From assembly GCA_045642925.1 (NCBI GenBank), contig JAZUJW010000065.1, positions 1 through 64,000 on the forward strand: a stretch of DNA of 64,000 nt, in the 5' to 3' direction. A program made the translations under genes and the position numbers. Of the stretch, positions 8,246 through 17,208 are shown one piece after another; within the stretch, counting starts at the first letter, position 1; each line of letters begins with the position of its first letter. The notes beneath the pieces are model-generated. The model made no database searches. It had not been told where the DNA came from and worked only from the letters and a program-made list of their open reading frames with translations. The DNA is from Firm-04 sp045642925. Lineage in GTDB: Bacteria; Bacillota; Clostridia; Oscillospirales; Ruminococcaceae.

Positions 8246-10413
8246 GAAAGGTTCGCCTGTGACACGCCCTTCATGGTCAGACTGATTCTGCCGCGCTTGA
8301 CATCCACTTCCATCACCTTCACCCGCACGATTTGTCCCACTTTGACCACGTCCAGCGGATGCTTGATGAAACGATTCGAAAGCTGTGAAATATGTACCAG
8401 ACCGTCCTCATGCACGCCGATATCCACAAATGCGCCGAAATCAATGATATTACGCACCGTTCCAACCAGTTCCATGTCGGGTTTCAGGTCGGCAACCGTC
8501 ATGATATCTCCGCTGCGCAAAAGCGGAGGCGGCAGTTCGTCACGCGGGTCACGTCCCGGCTTTTGCAGTTCTGCCACAATATCCCGCAAGGTCGGCTCGC
8601 CGATGCCAAGCGCTTTGCTCAGCGTTCCATAGCCCTTTGCATTCACCTGTTCCATCAGTCCTGTCAGACTGCCGCCGATGTCAGCCAGCGTACAGCCGCA
8701 CTCTTTCAGCAAAGCTTCTGCTGCGGCATAGCTTTCCGGATGGACACCCGTATTGTCCAGCGGGTTTTTGCCATCGCGTACCCGCAAAAAGCCTGCACAG
8801 AGTTCATACGCCTTCGCGCCGAGTTTCGGGACTTTCAAAAGTGCTTTACGGCTTGGGAATGGGCCGTTCTCCTCACGATATGCCACGATATTGTGTGCGA
8901 TACCGCTGTGAACACCCGAAATATAGGAAAGCAGTGAAGCTGACGCCGTGTTGACGTCTACACCGACTGCATTCACGCAGTCCTCCACCACGCCTGTCAG
9001 TGATTCGGACAGTCTTGCAGGCGGCATATCATGCTGATATTCACCGACACCGATGGCTTTCGGCTCGATTTTGACAAGTTCTGCCAGCGGGTCTTGCAAG
9101 CGGCGTGCAATCGACACGGCGCTGCGCAAAGATACATCATATTCAGGAAATTCCTCTGCTGCCAGTTTGGAAGCGGAATAAACCGACGCACCCGCTTCAC
9201 TGACAACGGCATAGGCAACCTTTTGACCGGAAAGTTCCCGCAGGATCTCTGCCACACATTGTTCCGATTCACGCGATGCTGTGCCGTTTCCGATCGCAAT
9301 TGCCGTAACATGATGCTGTTCAATCAGGGCTTTCAGCTTTTTCTTGGAGGAAGCAATCGTGGAGGCGGAACTTGCGGTAATGTACACCACATCCGTTGCA
9401 AGCACTTTTCCCGTGGCATCGACCACGGCGACCTTGCATCCTGTACGGAATCCGGGATCGAGTCCCAGCGTGATTTCTCCGCGCATCGGCGGCTGCAGCA
9501 GCAATTGACGCAGATTCGATGCAAAGACCGTGATTGCCTGTTCTGCCGCAGCATCGGTGTTTTCATTGCGCACTTCACGCTGCACAGCCGGATTCAGCGA
9601 TTTTTTATAAGCTTCCAGCGCTGCATCCATCACCATCTGTCCGCAAACGCTATCATTTTTCACGTATGGCTTCGTAACGATATTTTCGCCGAGTCCTTCC
9701 GGCATCGTGACAGATACCTTGAGAAATCCTTCTTTTTCGCCGCGGTTGATGGCAAGGATGCGGTGCTTTGCCGCCTTGTCGATCGGCTCCTGATGGTCAT
9801 AATATTTCTGGTACACACTATCTGTGTCAGCGTCTACTGCCTTCACTACCAGTGTACCGCGCATGGACATGACATTGCGCAGACGTTTCCGAATATCAGC
9901 ATCATCGGAAATCTGTTCGGTCAGAATATCGAGTGCGCCCTGCAATGCGGCTTCCGCATCAGGCACTTCATTTTCTTCGCTGATATATGCTTCTGCTTCG
10001 GTCTGCGGATCCACTTTCGGGTTCTGTTCGAGAATCAGGTCGGCAAGCGGCTGCAATCCGCGTGCGCGTGCGACCGACGCTTTGGTTTTGCGCTTCTGCT
10101 TGTACGGACGGTACAGGTCTTCGATCTCAACCAGCGTTTTTGCCTCCGAGATCGCAGCCGCCAGTTCATCTGTCAATTTTTCCTGTGCTGCAATTGCCGC
10201 AGAAACCTCCTCCTTGCGCTCCTCCAGTTTCCGCAAATAACTCAGACGTTCACTCAATGCATGAAGCGTCTGGTCATCCAGAGAACCCGTGACTTCTTTG
10301 CGGTACCGCGCAATAAACGGAATGGTCTTGCCGTCATCCATCAGGGCAACGGTATTGTCAATCTGTTCCTGCCGCAGCTGAAATTCTTCTGCCAACTGTT
10401 TTAAAATATCCAT
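8242..10413 (-). CDS. tex: Tex-family RNA-binding transcription accessory protein
   Basis: 723 residues, the usual length for Tex/YhgF. The N-terminus (FIARYRKEVTGSLDD at about 33) is the typical Tex helical region. A YqgF-like domain (TLGLDPGFRTGCKVAVVD, about 313) and helix-hairpin-helix segments (VGVDVNTAS, about 490) follow. The protein ends in an S1 RNA-binding domain (VGTVRNIIDFGAFVDIGV to GRISLTMK). Known for the family: a cytoplasmic nucleic-acid-binding protein linked to transcription and RNA turnover. It has its own promoter at 10459-10487. The last residues (GVSQANLS) and the stop abut a MITE-like element, so the native C-terminus may have been altered slightly. Confidence 0.96.
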   Translation of the reverse strand: MDILKQLAEEFQLRQEQIDNTVALMDDGKTIPFIARYRKEVTGSLDDQTLHALSERLSYLRKLEERKEEVSAAIAAQEKLTDELAAAISEAKTLVEIEDLYRPYKQKRKTKASVARARGLQPLADLILEQNPKVDPQTEAEAYISEENEVPDAEAALQGALDILTEQISDDADIRKRLRNVMSMRGTLVVKAVDADTDSVYQKYYDHQEPIDKAAKHRILAINRGEKEGFLKVSVTMPEGLGENIVTKPYVKNDSVCGQMVMDAALEAYKKSLNPAVQREVRNENTDAAAEQAITVFASNLRQLLLQPPMRGEITLGLDPGFRTGCKVAVVDATGKVLATDVVYITASSASTIASSKKKLKALIEQHHVTAIAIGNGTASRESEQCVAEILRELSGQKVAYAVVSEAGASVYSASKLAAEEFPEYDVSLRSAVSIARRLQDPLAELVKIEPKAIGVGEYQHDMPPARLSESLTGVVEDCVNAVGVDVNTASASLLSYISGVHSGIAHNIVAYREENGPFPSRKALLKVPKLGAKAYELCAGFLRVRDGKNPLDNTGVHPESYAAAEALLKECGCTLADIGGSLTGLMEQVNAKGYGTLSKALGIGEPTLRDIVAELQKPGRDPRDELPPPLLRSGDIMTVADLKPDMELVGTVRNIIDFGAFVDIGVHEDGLVHISQLSNRFIKHPLDVVKVGQIVRVKVMEVDVKRGRISLTMKGVSQANLS

Positions 10414-10458
10414 GTGTATCCTCCGTATATCATAGGCATTCCGTGGGAATCCTTTCCT

Positions 10459-10487
10459 ATTATAACATATTTATCTGATAATGTCAC
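10459..10487 (-). promoter_or_regulatory. Promoter of tex
   Basis: On the minus strand, GTGACA (10487-10482), a 17-base spacer and TATAAT (10464-10459), about 45 bases before the tex start. The divergent ddl promoter lies in the same 414-base gap (10414-10827); the rest of the gap is AT-rich with no gene seen. Confidence 0.75.
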
Positions 10488-10609
10488 CCGAAAAAGCGAA
10501 AAACTCCGTTTTCGAAGCATTGTTTGTGAAAAAGAACAATGCTTTTCCCCTAGAAATGCGAAAATCATCTCACCGACAAAAATATTTCTGTGAATTTGCA
10601 AAAAAAGGC

Positions 10610-10638
10610 TTGCATTTTTTTGTGAAGTATGCTAAAAT
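10610..10638 (+). promoter_or_regulatory. Promoter of the ddl-like/argS operon
   Basis: TTGCAT (10610-10615), a 17-base spacer and TAAAAT (10633-10638). The 5' leader is about 180 bases long. It holds an AGAAAGGAG at about 10788-10795, well upstream of the annotated ATG. Confidence 0.65.
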
Positions 10639-10827
10639 AGGAGTATGCCATTTTGACCTTGATTTCTCCAGTCATGACGTGACAGCGCCTTTTTCAAGCA
10701 TTTTGTCGTTTTCTCGTCATCTTTCGGAAAATCTTGAAAAAATGCACAATTGGCATTTTGCCTAAACAATTGAAAACCAATCCGACAGAAAGGAGCTGCG
10801 GCTGATTCGCCGTTCCAATATTCGTCT

Positions 10828-11856
10828 ATGGCTAAAATGAAAGTCCTCATTCTGTTTGGCGGGACATCGACCGACTATGAACAGTCCCTCCATTCCGCAA
10901 CTGCCGTCCTGCAAGCACTCCCCGAAGAACAATTCGAAGCGATCCCAATCGGTATCAGCAAAAAAGGACGCTGGTTATATTTTCCCGGCGATGTTTCCGA
11001 AATCATCAGCGGAGAATGGGAGCAAAACCCCGACTGTTCTCCTGCGGTGCTTTCCCCCGACCCCGCCCATCGCGGTATTTTGATTCTCGAAGATGATACG
11101 TTCTCTTTGAAGCGCGTGGACATCATCTTTTCCCTGCTGCACGGCGCTTACGGCGAAGACGGTGCCGTACAGGGGCTTTGCGAACTTTCACACATCCCAT
11201 ATATCGGCAACGGCATCCTCGGCTCTGCGGTCTGCCGCAATAAGGCAATGGCACACGAGATCCTGAACGCTATGGGCATCCGAACCCCGAAATGGTTCAG
11301 CATCTCTCAGCGCAATCTCAGCCGCCTTGAACAGAAATGTGAAGAAGCCGAAGAACTGCTGGGATTTCCTGTATTTGTCAAGCCCGCAAGCTGTGACGCT
11401 TCCAAGGGCACGAACATCGCCCGCACACACGAAGAACTGGTCACGGCGGTCAAGCTTGCCTTCACACAGGATTCCACTGTACTGATCGAACAGCTTATCG
11501 AAGGCAGAGAACTCCGCATCGCCGTATTCGGCTACGATTTGCCGTTCGCATCATTCGTTGGTGAAATGAAAGACGGCACGATCACAGTCCCCTGCGAAAT
11601 TGATGACACACTGGGCGCAGCCGTCCGCGATATCGCTTTGCAGGCGTACACCGCACTGGACTGCAAAGAACTCGCACTGTTCGATTTCTTCCTTGCAGCA
11701 AACGGCGAAATTCTGCTGGGAGAAGTCAATACGATGCCATCTCTTGCGGAAGATGCACCGTATCCCGTCCTGATGAATGACCTTGGAATGCGTTACACGT
11801 ACCTGCTGGAAAAGCTGATCGAACAGGCACTCGAACACGCAGACCGCGGGTTTTAA
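10828..11856 (+). CDS. Divergent D-alanine-D-alanine ligase-like ATP-grasp protein
   Basis: 342 residues. The Ddl fold signature is clear: VLILFGGTS at the N-terminus, LLHGAYGEDGAVQG (about 97), FVKPAS (about 175) and GEVNTMPS (about 297). Ddl joins two D-alanines for peptidoglycan. Several hallmark parts are absent: no omega-loop DYxxKY segment, LALFDFF where Ddl has an Arg before the ID/VD, and CDASKGTN where GSSVG is usual. It may therefore use another acceptor or be a diverged paralogue. Start: no Shine-Dalgarno lies next to ATG 10828 or ATG 10837; the nearest (10788-10795) is 30-40 bases away, so the start is uncertain. It heads an operon with DUF1934 and argS. Confidence 0.8.
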   Translation: MAKMKVLILFGGTSTDYEQSLHSATAVLQALPEEQFEAIPIGISKKGRWLYFPGDVSEIISGEWEQNPDCSPAVLSPDPAHRGILILEDDTFSLKRVDIIFSLLHGAYGEDGAVQGLCELSHIPYIGNGILGSAVCRNKAMAHEILNAMGIRTPKWFSISQRNLSRLEQKCEEAEELLGFPVFVKPASCDASKGTNIARTHEELVTAVKLAFTQDSTVLIEQLIEGRELRIAVFGYDLPFASFVGEMKDGTITVPCEIDDTLGAAVRDIALQAYTALDCKELALFDFFLAANGEILLGEVNTMPSLAEDAPYPVLMNDLGMRYTYLLEKLIEQALEHADRGF

Positions 11857-11859
11857 ACC

Positions 11860-12300
11860 ATGAAAAGCAGACTGCACCCCATCTGCAATGCGCGGCTGAC
11901 CATGAACAGTTCGCAGATCGTAGACGGGCAGACCAATACAGACCGCACCGAGTACGATGCCTGCTACAACTTCCGTGACGGCACATTTACGCTGGAATTC
12001 ATGGAACAGGGCAGCATACCTGCGGAATCCGTCCGCACACGCATCATCTACGATTCACCCGATGCTGTCACCATTTCACGCCGCGGCGGCTGCAATGCCG
12101 AAATGCACATCATTCCGCAGCAAGACCATGACTGTGACTATGAAACCGCAGTCGGCACACTTGCCCTCACGGTGCGCGGCGTCGAAATCAAAAGCAGACT
12201 CACCGAACAAGGCGGCATTCTCCGTCTCAAGTACCAATTGCTGAGCGCTGGCAATCCTGTCAGTGAAAATACCGTTTCCCTGCACATCAAACGGAAATAA
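11860..12300 (+). CDS. DUF1934 (YwiB-like) beta-barrel protein
   Basis: 146 residues, no signal peptide, rich in beta strands (calycin-like fold expected). It starts 3 bases after the ddl-like stop. Known for the family: DUF1934 genes often sit directly upstream of argS in Firmicutes, as ywiB does in Bacillus, and that order is seen here. The molecular function is unknown. I assign it on length, strand pattern and position next to argS. Confidence 0.78.
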   Translation: MKSRLHPICNARLTMNSSQIVDGQTNTDRTEYDACYNFRDGTFTLEFMEQGSIPAESVRTRIIYDSPDAVTISRRGGCNAEMHIIPQQDHDCDYETAVGTLALTVRGVEIKSRLTEQGGILRLKYQLLSAGNPVSENTVSLHIKRK

Positions 12301-12348
12301 TCCATCCGATTTGATTCGCATCCCCTAATCAAGAAAGGAGACCTTTCA

Positions 12349-14037
12349 TTGAATCATATCGCAGCGGCTTCCAAGACCGCACACACGCTCATTCTGGATG
12401 CAATCGGCAAACTGGTTGCAGACGGCACTTTCCCCGCAGAGCCGATCCCCGATTTTAACATTGAAATTCCTGCTGACCGCGCACACGGTGACTTTGCTTC
12501 GAACGCCGCCATGGCAAGCGCCAAAGCACTGCATATGCCGCCGCGCAAGATCGCAGAAGCAATCGTCGGCGCACTCGACCTCGAAGGCTCGCCCTTCGCA
12601 AAAGCCGAAATTGCAGGCCCCGGCTTCATGAATTTCTATCTGGCTGATAGCTGGTACGCGGGCGTGCTTCGCAATGTACTGGCAGAAGGCAGCGATTACG
12701 GGAAGACCGAAACAGGCTGCGGCAAGCGTGTGCTGGTGGAATTCGTTTCCGCAAACCCCACAGGGCCGATGCACGTCGGCAATGCGAGAGGCGGCGCAAT
12801 TGGTGACTGTCTGGCTTCCGTTCTCGAAGCCGCAGGCTACAACACCGAACGCGAATTCTACATCAACGATGCGGGCAACCAAATCGAAAAATTCGCAACT
12901 TCTCTGGAAGTTCGCTATTTGCAGGCTTGCGGTCAGGGCATCGAAATGCCCGAAGACGCTTATCAGGGCGCAGACATCACCGCCCATGCAAATGCATTCT
13001 TTGCTGAAAACGGCAATCGGTTCGAAAACGCCGAACGTCAGGAACGCCGCGATGCACTCGTCAAGTTCGCCCTCCCGAAAAACATTCAGGGCTTAAAAGA
13101 CGACCTTGGTCAGTACCGCATCCAGTATAACACATGGTTCCCTGAAAGCACGCTCCACGCTGACGGCAGTGTTGCACGCATCATTGAACAGATGAAAGCA
13201 AGCGGCTACACCTATGAAAAGGAAGGCGCTCTCTGGTTCAAGGCGGAGGAGCTCGGTGCAGATAAGGATTTCGTTCTGGTACGCTCCAACGGCATCCCGA
13301 CCTATGTCGTACCTGATATTGCATACCATTATAATAAACTTGTGACTCGTAATTTTGATATGGCGATCGACATTCTCGGTGCAGACCACCACGGTTATGT
13401 GCCCCGTCTGAAAGCCGCCCTCACCGCACTCGGCGTGGATGCTTCCCGCCTGACGGTCGTGCTGATGCAGATGGTCGCGGTCATGCGTGACGGCAAACCC
13501 GTAAAGCAGTCCAAACGCAGCGGCAAGGCACTGACGCTGGTTACACTGCTGGAGGATATTCCGGTCGATGCAGCAAGATTCTTCTTCAACCTCCGCGAAG
13601 CCAATTCCCATTTTGAATTTGACCTTGATCTGGCGGTGGAGAAATCTTCTTCCAACCCTGTATACTATGTACAGTACGCACACGCAAGAATTTGCAGTCT
13701 GCTGCGCAACCTGACCGAAGCAGGGATCGCAGCACCCGATGCAGGCACGATTGACCTGAATCAGTTCGCAACGGTTCCTGAACGGGAACTCATTCGTGAA
13801 CTAGCCCTCTACCCTGCGGAAATTGATGCCGCTGCAAAGCAGCTCGACCCCTCCAAGCTGACAAAATATTCCGTGGAACTCGCTGCGCTGTTCCATAAAT
13901 TCTATGATGCCTGCAAAGTCCGCGATGCAGAAACAGAAGCACTCCGCGATGCACGAATCGTTCTTTGCGAAGCCGTCAGACAGGTGCTTGGCAATGTCCT
14001 CGCACTTCTGAAAGTCACAGCGCCCGAAAAAATGTAA
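12349..14037 (+). CDS. argS: Arginine-tRNA ligase
   Basis: 562 residues, class I synthetase that charges tRNA-Arg in the cytoplasm. The N-terminal Add1 domain (FNIEIPADRAHGDFASN) is followed by the HIGH-type motif NPTGPMHVGNARGG (about 136) and the KMSKS-type motif KQSKRSGK (about 386). The C-terminal anticodon-binding domain ends KVTAPEKM, close to the common 'RVxxPExM' ending. It starts at TTG 12349 behind AGAAAGGAG. It is the last gene of the ddl-like/DUF1934/argS unit. No T-box leader is seen. Confidence 0.97.
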   Translation: MNHIAAASKTAHTLILDAIGKLVADGTFPAEPIPDFNIEIPADRAHGDFASNAAMASAKALHMPPRKIAEAIVGALDLEGSPFAKAEIAGPGFMNFYLADSWYAGVLRNVLAEGSDYGKTETGCGKRVLVEFVSANPTGPMHVGNARGGAIGDCLASVLEAAGYNTEREFYINDAGNQIEKFATSLEVRYLQACGQGIEMPEDAYQGADITAHANAFFAENGNRFENAERQERRDALVKFALPKNIQGLKDDLGQYRIQYNTWFPESTLHADGSVARIIEQMKASGYTYEKEGALWFKAEELGADKDFVLVRSNGIPTYVVPDIAYHYNKLVTRNFDMAIDILGADHHGYVPRLKAALTALGVDASRLTVVLMQMVAVMRDGKPVKQSKRSGKALTLVTLLEDIPVDAARFFFNLREANSHFEFDLDLAVEKSSSNPVYYVQYAHARICSLLRNLTEAGIAAPDAGTIDLNQFATVPERELIRELALYPAEIDAAAKQLDPSKLTKYSVELAALFHKFYDACKVRDAETEALRDARIVLCEAVRQVLGNVLALLKVTAPEKM

Positions 14038-14160
14038 CCGTTTTGTAACCGGTTTTTAGGGCAAAATCCGAATGTATGTTCTGTAAAATTGGTGATTTCA
14101 CCAAACACACGCGAAATTTTCACTCAAATCAAAAAATATTCACAGATTGTTAATAGTTTC

Positions 14161-14189
14161 GTAACATATCAAGCGGATGAATGTGTTAC
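14161..14189. promoter_or_regulatory. GTAACA-N17-TGTTAC inverted repeat upstream of the PucR-type gene
   Basis: The half-sites are at 14161-14166 and 14184-14189; the right one overlaps a possible -10 TACAAT (14187-14192). It may be an operator. Nothing else is recognisable in the 302-base gap 14038-14339. Confidence 0.35.
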
Positions 14190-14339
14190 AATCTGTAATA
14201 AGTTCGGCAGAAGCGGACAGTTTTTGAGGAACGAATTACAAAACCCGCATTTATCCATTTGCTTGTTTCTGTGTTTTTGATTTGCGTACTGCATTCTTTA
14301 CACAAAAATAAAATCATGAAGAAAGCGAAGGGATTATCT

Positions 14340-15428
14340 ATGTCTAACAGACCTTTTCAGGGACTCGTCGTCCAAATGCACGATACCATTGATGCCACTG
14401 TCGGTGTCGTAGACGAAACTGCAACCATCATCGCTTGCAGTGACCTTTCCAAAATCGGCACCACCAACGAGTTCGTATCCCTCGATATGAACGAATCCGG
14501 TGACCTGTTCATCCGTGACGGCTGTACATACAAACCGTTCGGCGCACGCACTTCCTCCCCCGATTATGCTGTTTTCGTGGAAGGAACAGACGAAAATGCC
14601 GCAAAGTATGCCGACATTCTCGCCATCGCAATGTCCAGCATCAAACAGTATTACGATGAAAAATACGACCGCAATAACTTTATCAAGAATGTTGTCCTCG
14701 ATAACGTTCTCCCAGGCGATATCGTTGTCAAAGCAAGAGAATTGCACTTTAACGCTGAAATCAGCCGCGTCGTATTCCTCATCCGCATCGTTTCTGCAAA
14801 TGACATTTCTGCTTACGATGTCATTCAGAATCTGTTCCCTGATAAGAGCAAGGATTTCGTCTTCAACATCACCGAAACCGATATCGTGCTCGTCAAGGAA
14901 ATCAAATCGACCGTGGAAAGCAAAGACCTCGAAAAGCTCGCACGTTCCATCGCAGATACCCTCTCCTCTGAGTTCTATACCCGCGTCAATGTCGGTATCG
15001 GAACCAGTGTCGTCGGTGTCAAGGAACTTGCACGCTCCTTTAAGGAAGCACAGATGGCACTCGAAGTCGGCAAAGTGTTCGATACGGACAAAGTCATCGT
15101 CAGCTACGATAACCTCGGTATCGCTCGCCTCATCTATCACCTGCCGACTACCCTCTGCGAAACCTTCCTCCACGAAGTCTTTAAGCGCGGCAGCATTGAA
15201 TCACTCGACCACGAAACGCTGTTCACCATTCAGCGCTTCTTCGAGAACAACCTGAACGTTTCCGAAACGTCCCGTAAGCTCTTTGTTCACCGTAATACTC
15301 TCGTTTACCGTCTTGAGAAAATCAAGAAGCTCACCGGTCTTGACTTGCGCGAATTCGACCATGCAATCATCTTCAAGATTGCACTCATGGTCAAAAAGTA
15401 TCTTTCCGCAAGTCCCGTGAAATTCTAA
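14340..15428 (+). CDS. PucR/CdaR-type helix-turn-helix regulator
   Basis: 362 residues from ATG 14340, which is preceded by GAAGGGA; an upstream extension to 14259 lacks a ribosome binding site. The C-terminus (RFFENNLNVSETSRKLFVHR then NTLVYRLEKIKKLTGLDLR) is the PucR C-terminal HTH that binds DNA in CdaR-like regulators. A GGDEF-related middle region (about 200-280) contains RVNVGIGTSV and SFKEAQMALEVGK, as in CdaR. The N-terminal 150 residues hold a GAF/PAS-like domain. Its ligand is unknown. It stands alone with its own terminator, immediately before the ftsEX block, but nothing shows that it controls that block. Confidence 0.85.
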   Translation: MSNRPFQGLVVQMHDTIDATVGVVDETATIIACSDLSKIGTTNEFVSLDMNESGDLFIRDGCTYKPFGARTSSPDYAVFVEGTDENAAKYADILAIAMSSIKQYYDEKYDRNNFIKNVVLDNVLPGDIVVKARELHFNAEISRVVFLIRIVSANDISAYDVIQNLFPDKSKDFVFNITETDIVLVKEIKSTVESKDLEKLARSIADTLSSEFYTRVNVGIGTSVVGVKELARSFKEAQMALEVGKVFDTDKVIVSYDNLGIARLIYHLPTTLCETFLHEVFKRGSIESLDHETLFTIQRFFENNLNVSETSRKLFVHRNTLVYRLEKIKKLTGLDLREFDHAIIFKIALMVKKYLSASPVKF

Positions 15429-15443
15429 TTTGTCAGATTACTG

Positions 15444-15492
15444 GGGGTGCCGACGAATTAGTTTCGTTAGGTACCCCTTTCTCTGTTTTTTT
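15444..15492 (+). terminator. Rho-independent terminator after the PucR-type gene
   Basis: GGGGTGCC (15444-15451) pairs with GGTACCCC (15470-15477), with GACGAA/TTCGTT inside the stem, followed by TTTCTCTGTTTTTTT. Confidence 0.85.
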
Positions 15493-15593
15493 CGTTCCAC
15501 TCATTCAAAAAGCAAGTTTCTTCTGCAAATTTGCGCAAATTGCCGATGCATTTCTTCGTTCGCTGACGTATCGGCACAAAAAGGAGGATTCCT

Positions 15594-16286
15594 TTGGTAG
15601 AATTAAAAAATGTCTCCGTCACCTATGAAAGTACGGGCGTGGAAGCACTCAGCAATGTCAGCCTCAAGGTTGAGGACGGCGATTTTGCTTTCGTGGTCGG
15701 TCGTTCAGGTGCAGGCAAGAGTACGCTCATCAAGCTTTTGCTGAAAGAACTCGATGCCAACAGCGGAGAAGTCATTGTCAATGGCTATGACCTTGTATCC
15801 CTCAAAAAGCGCAAGGTGCCTGAATTCCGCCGCACCATCGGTGTTGTGTTTCAGGATTACAGACTCATTGACACCATGACAGTCTACGAAAATATTGCTT
15901 TCGTGCTGCGCGTCATTGATGCGCCCACAAAGCTGATTCGCAAGCGTGTCCCCTATGTCATCTCCCTTGTTGGCTTGCAGGATAAAGCTGACTGCTTTCC
16001 AAGCGAGCTTTCGGGCGGTGAACAGCAGAGATGCGCACTCGCAAGAGCCCTCGTCAACGATCCCGCGCTTCTCATCGCTGATGAGCCGACGGGCAATGTC
16101 GACCCGGAACTTGCATACGAACTCGTTGATTTGCTCAAGGGCATCAACGAATGCGGTACCACCATCCTGATGGTCACACACGCACATGAAATGGTGCGGC
16201 ATTTCGGCGGCAGACTCATTAACATTGACCAGGGCACTGTGGTATTTGACGATGTGATCGGAGGTGCTGAAATTGAGAACGAGTAG
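15594..16286 (+). CDS. ftsE: Cell-division ATP-binding protein FtsE
   Basis: 230 residues, an ABC ATPase without membrane segments. Walker A GRSGAGKST (about 36), Q-loop VVFQDYRLI (typical FtsE wording), signature LSGGEQQR (about 138), Walker B LLIADEPTGNVDP and switch His in VTHAHE. The start is TTG 15594 behind AAAAGGAGG. FtsE and FtsX form the ATP-driven switch that activates a cell-wall hydrolase at the septum. The genes for likely client hydrolases follow directly. Confidence 0.97.
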   Translation: MVELKNVSVTYESTGVEALSNVSLKVEDGDFAFVVGRSGAGKSTLIKLLLKELDANSGEVIVNGYDLVSLKKRKVPEFRRTIGVVFQDYRLIDTMTVYENIAFVLRVIDAPTKLIRKRVPYVISLVGLQDKADCFPSELSGGEQQRCALARALVNDPALLIADEPTGNVDPELAYELVDLLKGINECGTTILMVTHAHEMVRHFGGRLINIDQGTVVFDDVIGGAEIENE

Positions 16287-17190
16287 TTTCCGATACCTCG
16301 TCGGTCAGGGCTTTGACAATGTCTGGAAGAACCGCGTGATGGCATTCGCCTCTTTCTGCGTTCTTCTGGTCAGTTTGCTATTGGTTGGTATTTCCGTCCT
16401 TTTTTACGTCAACATTAATTCCGTCATTGGCGGCATTGAAGATAAAAATGAGGTCATTGTGTATCTGCTGGAAGATGCCACACAGGAAGACATTGACGAG
16501 ATCAGCCTGAAACTCTCAGGCATTCCGAATGTCAGCGAAGTGAATTTCTATTCCCGTGAACAGGCTTTCACAGACCTCAAAACCAACATGAACGATTACT
16601 CCGAAGTATTCGAATCGCTTGGCGATGACAACCCTCTGCCCGATGCATTCCATATCCGTGTTACCGACATTTCCAAAATGCAGGAAACGGTTGAGATCGC
16701 AGAACGGCTGGAACACGTTGAATACGTCAACTCCCCCGATTCTTTCGTGGAACTGCTGACGGAACTGCGGCGTGTGGTTTCCATTATCGCCAGTGCCATC
16801 ATCGTTGCCATGCTGATCGTTTCTATGGTCATCATTTCCAATACCACCCGCGCCAGCGTCTTTTCCAGACGGCGTGAGATCAGCATTATGCAAAGTGTCG
16901 GCGCAACCAAAGCGTTCATCCGCTTCCCCTTCTTCATTGAAGGCATGATCAACGGCTTCATGGCAGGTGCGGTCGCAACCCTGCTGACTTGGTTTACCTA
17001 TGACACACTTGTTGACTTACTCGGTCGTTTCAATTTGATCAGCACCATCGGTATGGGCAATATCATCAGCTACGATACCATCGCAATTCCTGTCACCATC
17101 GCCTACGTTCTGGCTGGTTCTCTCATTGGCGCAATCGGCAGTGTGCTCTCTACACACGCACACCTGAAGTACAAAGCAGCCAATATGTAA
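16273..17190 (+). CDS. ftsX: Cell-division permease-like protein FtsX
   Basis: 305 residues from TTG 16273, which sits 8 bases after GGAGG and gives the usual FtsX N-terminus (MRTSSFRYLVGQGFDNVWKN); a GTG at 16264 overlaps that GGAGG. Overlaps the end of ftsE. One N-terminal membrane segment (about 25-50), an extracellular loop of about 120 residues (VYLLEDATQEDIDEI onward), then three membrane segments, as in other FtsX proteins. The extracellular loop is expected to contact the coiled-coil hydrolases encoded next. Confidence 0.96.
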   Translation: MRTSSFRYLVGQGFDNVWKNRVMAFASFCVLLVSLLLVGISVLFYVNINSVIGGIEDKNEVIVYLLEDATQEDIDEISLKLSGIPNVSEVNFYSREQAFTDLKTNMNDYSEVFESLGDDNPLPDAFHIRVTDISKMQETVEIAERLEHVEYVNSPDSFVELLTELRRVVSIIASAIIVAMLIVSMVIISNTTRASVFSRRREISIMQSVGATKAFIRFPFFIEGMINGFMAGAVATLLTWFTYDTLVDLLGRFNLISTIGMGNIISYDTIAIPVTIAYVLAGSLIGAIGSVLSTHAHLKYKAANM

Positions 17191-17208
17191 AAGAGGAAAG
17201 GAATTTAT

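Noticed and set aside
10796..10840. Leader ORF before the ddl-like gene, ending at TGA over ATG 10837
   Set aside because: It would need a CTG or ATT start. The layout resembles the GH26 leader, but the evidence is too weak to list.
12301..12348. T-box riboswitch before argS or serS
   Set aside because: The leaders are too short (48 and about 50 bases) and show no T-box sequence or stem set.
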